From the NCBI GenBank assembly GCA_027007615.1, contig JALTFB010000062.1:1-17012 (forward strand): a DNA stretch of 17,012 bases, in the 5' to 3' direction. Under the pieces are notes generated by a model, which did not search any database, was not told the DNA's origin, and was given only the letters and a program-made list of their open reading frames with translations. Made by a program: the position numbers and the translations under genes. This document shows positions 13,454-17,012 of the stretch, piece by piece. The stretch's first letter is position 1. Every line of letters starts with the position of its first letter. The stretch comes from Candidatus Shapirobacteria bacterium (lineage in GTDB: Bacteria > Patescibacteriota > Microgenomatia > UBA12405 > UBA6130).

Positions 13454-13966
13454 TTAGCGTTTAACGGTTTGGCCTTGGCTGTTAACACAGTAGTCGACCC
13501 AGCTCAAGGGGTAGCCGTAAGGGTTGACCTCGGAACATTGGGGGACGCCCTGGCCGGTGAAGGTAACTTTCACCCCGCCGGCATCAACAACCGCAAAAAA
13601 AGCCGCGCCGCCCATCTCGCCTTGCCGGGAAACGCTACCATTGAGGAGCACGCTGTTTGCTCTCTTAATTTGTTTGCCAACGCTGAATTTAATTTCGTTT
13701 TTGGGAATGCCGGTTTTCTGGCTCAAGGCGGCAATCAAATCGCTTTTAGCCCAAGTTATCGGCGCCGGTGTTGCTGTCGGCGCTTGGGTAGGCGGCACGG
13801 TAGGCAACGGTGTGGCTATCGCTCTCCTGGTGAGCCGGACGGCAATGGTCGGTTGAAGGCTAACTCCTTTTTGCCGGCCCATACTATTCAAACCGAAATA
13901 AACCCCGGCGGCAATGGCCCCGGCTCCCAATAAAATTGATAAAACGATTTTGTTAGCCTGATTCAT
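13454..13966 (-). CDS. Anchored extracellular protein with Pro/Thr linker
   Basis: This 170-residue protein has an N-terminal hydrophobic anchor (IVLSILLGAGAIAAGVYFGL), then a Thr/Pro/Ala linker (about 48-70) typical of surface proteins. The C-terminal domain (about 72-170) is a mixed fold with SDLIAALSQKTGIPKNEI, AAFFAVVDAGG and two cysteines (PQCSEVNPYGYP and DYCVNS) that could form a disulfide. Similar small secreted domains occur in candidate-phyla genomes, but I know no function. I start it at ATG 13966, because the upstream ATG at 13978 overlaps a perfect TATAAT and cannot be inside that transcript. Confidence 0.7.
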   Translation of the reverse strand: MNQANKIVLSILLGAGAIAAGVYFGLNSMGRQKGVSLQPTIAVRLTRRAIATPLPTVPPTQAPTATPAPITWAKSDLIAALSQKTGIPKNEIKFSVGKQIKRANSVLLNGSVSRQGEMGGAAFFAVVDAGGVKVTFTGQGVPQCSEVNPYGYPLSWVDYCVNSQGQTVKR

Positions 13967-13976
13967 TTCTACTTTC

Positions 13977-14004
13977 ATTATACATTAAGCGGATGGTTTT
14001 GCAA
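13977..14004 (-). promoter_or_regulatory. Promoter of the 13966 gene
   Basis: On the minus strand -35 TTGCAA (14004-13999), a 16-base spacer, -10 TATAAT (13982-13977), then ten bases to ATG 13966. Confidence 0.65.
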
Positions 14005-14005
14005 T

Positions 14006-14057
14006 CACTGTCAACCTCCAAGGTTAGTAGGCACGGGAACCCCCGAGGTTGACAGTG
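14006..14057. repeat. 13-bp inverted repeat between divergent genes
   Basis: CACTGTCAACCTC (14006-14018) and GAGGTTGACAGTG (14045-14057) are perfect complements around 26 bases that include GGTT and AACC half-matches. The right arm supplies the TTGACA of the terC promoter, and the left arm adjoins the -35 of the opposite gene. It could be a shared operator or a mobile hairpin repeat. Confidence 0.65.
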
Positions 14058-14075
14058 TAGCCTCAGTGCTAAAAT
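14049..14075 (+). promoter_or_regulatory. Promoter of the TerC-family gene (leaderless type)
   Basis: TTGACA (14049-14054), a short 15-base spacer, TAAAAT (14070-14075), five bases, then ATG 14081. Confidence 0.5.
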
Positions 14076-14080
14076 AGAAT

Positions 14081-14842
14081 ATGGAGATTCTCACCGCTTT
14101 GGCAATTGTTCTCCAGCTTGTCTTATTAGAAGCAACCATGTCGTTGGATAACATCCTCGTTCTCAGCGCCCTGGCCAGCCGCCTCCCCAAACTACCCACG
14201 CCATTGCCAAAATTACTGGCCGGCATTCCTTTCCTTGACCGTTTTCTCGGCCGCCAGCGCCAAAGCGCTCTCCGCATCGGCCTTCTCGGTGCCTATCTGG
14301 GAGAGGGATTAATGCTGTTGCTGATAACCACCATTGTCCGCTACCCCATTATCAAAATCATTGGCGCCCTTTATCTTTTGCAATTGTCCGGCCGGCATCT
14401 TTACCAATTGGCCGGCCGGCCCGATCTCCACCGCCGCCAGGCGCAAGCCAAACTCCGGCGCTTTCCCCTCAACCGCACCCAGGCCAAATTCTGGCCCACG
14501 GTCTTCACTATCGAACTTTCCGACCTCGCCTTCAGCCTGGACAATCTCATCGCCGTGGTTGCCATTACCAACCGCTTTCTCCTCGCCTTTAGCGGCGTTG
14601 CCATCGGTATTTTCCTGATGCGCTTAGCGGCCGGCAGAATTATCAGCCTCATCGACCGTTGGCCAAGCCTGGTTTGGACCGCCTATTTTCTCATTCTGGC
14701 CGTCGCCGGCGAACTGTTGTTGGGTGTTCTCTTCCACCTCTATATCAACGACATCCACAAGCTCTTCATCTCAATGATAATTGTTGTTTTTTGCTTGTCC
14801 GCCCAAGTCTTATCGCCAACAATTTTTAAAGCTGGCCGATAA
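14081..14842 (+). CDS. TerC-family integral membrane protein
   Basis: This 253-residue polytopic protein has about seven membrane segments. It carries the two TerC signatures: E17 with SLDN (21-24, LLEATMSLDNILV) and E145/D148 with FSLDN (151-155, IELSDLAFSLDNLIAVV). TerC/Alx-type proteins are linked to tellurite resistance and manganese export, the latter supporting metal loading of exported proteins; acidic residues in these motifs probably bind the metal. Two basic, Arg-rich loops (about 50-65 and 112-132) suggest cytoplasmic loops. No other ter genes are near, so a metal-homeostasis role is more likely than a full tellurite system. Confidence 0.88.
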   Translation: MEILTALAIVLQLVLLEATMSLDNILVLSALASRLPKLPTPLPKLLAGIPFLDRFLGRQRQSALRIGLLGAYLGEGLMLLLITTIVRYPIIKIIGALYLLQLSGRHLYQLAGRPDLHRRQAQAKLRRFPLNRTQAKFWPTVFTIELSDLAFSLDNLIAVVAITNRFLLAFSGVAIGIFLMRLAAGRIISLIDRWPSLVWTAYFLILAVAGELLLGVLFHLYINDIHKLFISMIIVVFCLSAQVLSPTIFKAGR

Positions 14843-14970
14843 TACCCACTTTCAACAACGTTTGCCGGTCCAGCGCCCGCTGAACCCCAAGGGCCATTTC
14901 CTCTCGGATAATCAGCAACAATCTTATTTGGGCATCCCGCATTCTCTCTTTACCTTGCCGCCAATCCTGA

Positions 14971-14976
14971 TATAAT
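14971..14976 (+). promoter_or_regulatory. -10 box of tRNA-Asn
   Basis: A perfect TATAAT ends 11 bases before the mature tRNA 5' end. TTTACC (14949-14954) is a possible weak -35 at 16 bp. Confidence 0.55.
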
Positions 14977-14987
14977 ACTGTTACCAT

Positions 14988-15062
14988 TCCGGCGTGGCGC
15001 AACGGTAGCGCGAGGACCTGTTAAGTCCGAGGTTGGAGGTTCGAATCCTCCCGCCGGAGCCA
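14988..15062 (+). tRNA. tRNA-Asn (GTT), CCA encoded
   Basis: The acceptor stem is TCCGGCG/CGCCGGA with discriminator G and genomic CCA. The D arm is GCGC-AACGGTA-GCGC, the anticodon loop CTGTTAA (anticodon GTT at 15020-15022), and the T arm GGAGG-TTCGAAT-CCTCC. The first pair of the anticodon stem is an A-G mismatch (27-43), the rest is regular. It lies at the boundary where the AT-rich region begins. Confidence 0.95.
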
Positions 15063-15356
15063 AGCTTGACGAGGAGCGTAAAGGGCTATCTTATCAAATG
15101 GTTTTTTCCAATCAAATAGGACTTTTCTGCCTTTTAACTCCAAGTTCTGAAGTGTTAAATTCAAAAGTAGCCGTTTTTCGTGAATTTCAGAACTTTTAAA
15201 CAGCTTTCCAGCGTTTTGAGCTAATTTTAACAGGTATTCTGAGGTCAGATAATACTCTTCATCAGCAAAATGCAGTTTATTCATCTTCGCTTTAATCTCT
15301 CTTTGTTTTGCTCGATACTCTTTTCGTTTTTCTTCATACTTATCCTTAGTAATACT
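15021..15356 (-). pseudogene. C-terminal remnant of a serine recombinase
   Basis: On the minus strand an open frame of about 111 codons begins right after an in-frame TAG (15359-15357) and has no N-terminal resolvase or recombinase domain. What is left matches the C-terminal coiled-coil and tail of large serine recombinases: KDKYEEKRKEYRAKQREIK, then ADEEYYLTSEYLLKLAQNAG, LFKSSEIHEKRLLLNL and LELKGRKVLFDWKKPFD. The last residues, WLRREDSNLQPRT, are encoded by the complement of the tRNA-Asn gene. Such overlap is expected when an element inserts at a tRNA 3' end and brings its integrase gene beside the junction. The catalytic half is gone, so it cannot recombine. Confidence 0.75.
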
Positions 15357-15371
15357 CTAGATTTCTTTAGA

Positions 15372-15572
15372 ATGGCCACCTGTGATTATTATTTAGATTA
15401 TATGGACGCTTTTCACCTCATCGTCGCTCTAATTGAGGGCTGTAAATATCTAATAACAGAGGATAAGGATTTTAAAAAGAAAGGAAATAGGCTATTGAGA
15501 GATAGCAAATTAATAGAAGATGCTAGACTTATTGATGGAAAAGAAGCTATAAGCTATCTAAAAATTTACTAA
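15372..15572 (+). pseudogene. Truncated PIN-domain (VapC-like) toxin fragment
   Basis: The 66-residue frame keeps the second half of a PIN ribonuclease domain: DAFHLIVALIEGCKYLITEDKDFKK, with the third and fourth acidic positions. The first half with the leading aspartate is missing, so it should be inactive. Its upstream part (15270-15371) is only the reverse reading of the recombinase remnant. No antitoxin is visible beside it. Confidence 0.65.
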
Positions 15573-15757
15573 AATAAGATTTACATCAATGCTCTTTAGT
15601 TTGTTGCATTATTAACCCAAGGTACTTTATAGCTTCTAGCCACTTGGCGGTTTTAGAATCATTCCGATAAACGAGTTAGGTGGGGCACGAAAAGTTTTGA
15701 GAAATAATGAGTGGCAGGGTGGAGTATATTTTCTAAGACAAAATTAAACTTGTGGTG
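15573..15757. other. AT-rich gap with one short C-terminal-like frame
   Basis: No full gene is seen. On the minus strand a frame without a start reads NDSKTAKWLEAIKYLGLIMQ and ends at a TGA near 15586. It has protein-like composition and may be the tail of a lost gene. Confidence 0.3.
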
Positions 15758-16048
15758 CTAAATTTGGAATGTAAATATAGTCATTTTGTTGTTGTATTTG
15801 ATTTTTGCTCTGAGCTTGGTAAAAGTTTCAAAAATATCTTGTGTTGTATCAAAAGCGTTCCAACTGACATCTTGGGCTTGGATATTTAGTAAAGCAAAAA
15901 TAAACTCAAAGTCAGATTTTTCTTGTGCTTTGGCAAAAAGCGGGTCAAGGGTGTTAAGAAACTCAACTAAGGATTTTGCATAAACAGGGTTAAAATCATT
16001 TGGGATTTCTGTTGCAGACCACTTACCATTTTTGTCTCTTTTTAACAT
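15758..16048 (-). CDS. Small protein, unknown
   Basis: This 96-residue protein is rich in Phe, Asp and Lys, soluble and probably helical (ALLNIQAQDVSWNAFDTTQD). I recognise no domain. AAAAGG lies about 12 bases before the ATG at 16048, a distant ribosome-binding site, and TAAAAT some 40 bases upstream could be the -10. It lies in the AT-rich region and diverges from the 16125 gene. Confidence 0.5.
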   Translation of the reverse strand: MLKRDKNGKWSATEIPNDFNPVYAKSLVEFLNTLDPLFAKAQEKSDFEFIFALLNIQAQDVSWNAFDTTQDIFETFTKLRAKIKYNNKMTIFTFQI

Positions 16049-16090
16049 ATCATTTCGTTGCCTTTTCTCAACTTGTTTAATGCTCCTATT

Positions 16091-16118
16091 TTATCATTAG
16101 ATAACAATGAGTTATAAT
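16091..16118 (+). promoter_or_regulatory. Promoter of the 16125 gene (leaderless type)
   Basis: TTATCA (16091-16096), a 16-base spacer, perfect TATAAT (16113-16118), then CAGAGT and ATG 16125. It rules out the earlier in-frame ATG at 16107, which lies upstream of the -10. Confidence 0.6.
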
Positions 16119-16124
16119 CAGAGT

Positions 16125-16481
16125 ATGTTTGGGTTAGGAAAGAAAAAAGATGACGGCAAGATGTTAAATCCCAAGTTGGGAATTGGGGCTAAGGTTATTT
16201 CGGGAATAACAATTTTGATATTTTATGGCGGTATTCAGGAGGGCATAATTGGGGGCATTATTGGTGGTACAATCGCTTTTGGTTTCTATAACCTTGCTAT
16301 AAAACAACTTGCGAAACATAAAAAAGTTGATTTGATGGTTGATAAACTGCTTCCGACCAAAGAGGAAATAGAAAAAGTGGAAAAATCTTCAAAAGCCAGG
16401 ATTAAGTTTTGGACTATTTTCTTAAGTGTTTGTGGGGCGATTCTCTTACTTACCTTCATACTGGTTCGTCTCTCGCAATAG
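16125..16481 (+). CDS. Small membrane protein, unknown
   Basis: This 118-residue protein begins MFGLGKKKDDGKM and has glycine-rich membrane segments (about 20-55, with GIIGGIIGGTIAFGF) and a C-terminal one (about 94-114), separated by a charged helix (KLLPTKEEIEKVEKSSKARI). It could be a pore or immunity-type protein, but this is a guess from shape only. The start at 16125 follows from the promoter position. Confidence 0.6.
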   Translation: MFGLGKKKDDGKMLNPKLGIGAKVISGITILIFYGGIQEGIIGGIIGGTIAFGFYNLAIKQLAKHKKVDLMVDKLLPTKEEIEKVEKSSKARIKFWTIFLSVCGAILLLTFILVRLSQ

Positions 16482-16522
16482 CGGATACGGTTTGAGATAC
16501 TTCTATTGTTAAGATTTGTTAT

Positions 16523-16528
16523 TATAAT
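16523..16528 (+). promoter_or_regulatory. -10 box before the broken 16538 gene
   Basis: A perfect TATAAT, nine bases, then GTG 16538. Confidence 0.4.
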
Positions 16529-16537
16529 ACCGGCATT

Positions 16538-16832
16538 GTGTCAGAAGAGCGGTTTAGGTGGCTCAAGGATAAGTTTTCAGACGAAATACTAAGTTAGGTT
16601 CTTCACGGTTGTGGAGACTTTAAGGTAAGACGAAATTGGTGGCAAGGATTAGTGGGTGATTTGGAAAGGGTTAGGTAATGAAGCTGTCCCTGAGGAGTTA
16701 AAACCTGAAATTGAGGGTTTTCTTGACCATTACACTTCTGACGAATTTTACGCACAACCGTTAATAACAGAAACAGATATTGACCGTGCCAATAGTTTAC
16801 TTGATAGGATATTAAACAAAAAGCGGGGGTAA
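16538..16832 (+). pseudogene. Small gene broken by an amber codon and a frameshift
   Basis: From GTG 16538 the frame reads MSEERFRWLKDKFSDEILS, then TAG (16595-16597), then continues in the same frame through VRRNWWQGLVGDLERV to TAA (16676-16678). The protein-like sequence then resumes one frame over, GNEAVPEELKPEIEGFLDHY and on to ILNKKRG with TAA at 16830-16832. Joined, it would be about 97 residues, helical and charged. One stop plus one shift points to decay (or sequencing error). Family not recognised. Confidence 0.6.
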
Positions 16833-17012
16833 TATAGGTTTTTCTATTTGTGAAGTAAAGATTTTGAGGTCGTTTAGGCTAAAATCAAACTCTAGTTTGC
16901 GGTTGCAGAACAAGTCCTTTGGGGGGGCCAAAAAATCGGATAGCGGCCTTTTTTGAAAATGAAAATAATTGATATATATAAAAAATCTATTCTTCCAAAT
17001 CAGGATCCCAAC
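16812..17012 (-). other. Open minus-strand frame running off the window edge
   Basis: From the edge to TAA (16814-16812) 66 codons are open without a start, including FCNRKLEFDFSLNDLKIFTS. It may be the C-terminus of a gene lying mostly outside. It competes with a plus-strand frame starting at ATG 16959 (MKIIDIYKKSILPNQDPN) that is also open to the edge. I cannot choose between them. Confidence 0.25.

Noticed and set aside
14826..14987. Minus-strand frame of 53 codons (MVTVLYQDWRQGKERM...) between terC and tRNA-Asn
   Set aside because: It overlaps the end of terC and the tRNA promoter, has no clear ribosome-binding site, and could be chance; kept only as a remote possibility.
16107..16124. 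Earlier ATG (MSYNQS) for the 16125 gene
   Set aside because: A perfect TATAAT lies between the two ATGs, six bases before the second, so the first would be outside the transcript.
16922..16956. Possible terminator GGCC...GGCC followed by six T residues
   Set aside because: The stem is only four pairs with a 15-base loop, and the site overlaps an open frame; too weak to call.

Overview
The window reads as a piece of a small-genome bacterium, most likely a Patescibacteria/CPR lineage (inference). The reasons are: a stand-alone 5'-3' exonuclease instead of a full PolA, compact gene clusters with short overlaps, many genes whose -10 box lies only 5-10 bases before the start codon, a VanW-type envelope protein, several small membrane proteins without obvious relatives, and dense palindromic intergenic repeats. 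TGA and TAG both act as ordinary stops, so the code looks standard. No marker here fixes the phylum beyond doubt.

Layout. 1-73 is the 5' end of a small minus-strand gene. 74-691 is a non-coding block of hairpin repeats. 692-4636 (minus) is a three-gene envelope cluster: a TPR protein, a VanW-domain protein and a GT28/MurG-like glycosyltransferase. A stand-alone 5'-3' exonuclease (4673-5566, plus) is divergent from it, with back-to-back promoters in 36 bases. 5567-5951 is repeats. 5952-8475 (minus) is a clean operon: promoter, L10-type leader with attenuator, rplJ, rplL, xseA, xseB, so ribosomal stalk proteins and exonuclease VII share one transcript. 8750-10411 (plus) holds two unrecognised genes, the first membrane-anchored. 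10764-11117 is tmRNA (ssrA) with a readable 12-residue tag and 3' pseudoknots; its terminator lies inside the 3' end of an opposing HNH-like gene (11129-11746, minus). 12057-13966 (minus) holds four small, mostly membrane or secreted unknowns. A TerC-family membrane protein (14081-14842, plus) and tRNA-Asn(GTT) (14988-15062) follow.

From the 3' half of the tRNA onward the DNA turns visibly AT-rich and disordered: a serine-recombinase C-terminal remnant reading into the tRNA, a truncated PIN domain, two small unknown genes, a gene broken by an amber codon and a frameshift, and an uncertain open end. This looks like the eroded edge of an element inserted at tRNA-Asn.

Three repeat families occupy the intergenic spaces: a 55-bp palindromic element (4 copies), a 35-bp module with two fixed 11-bp boxes (6 copies), and a hairpin family whose stems differ in sequence but keep pairing. 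They interlock in fixed registers and are the strongest candidate here for something undescribed.
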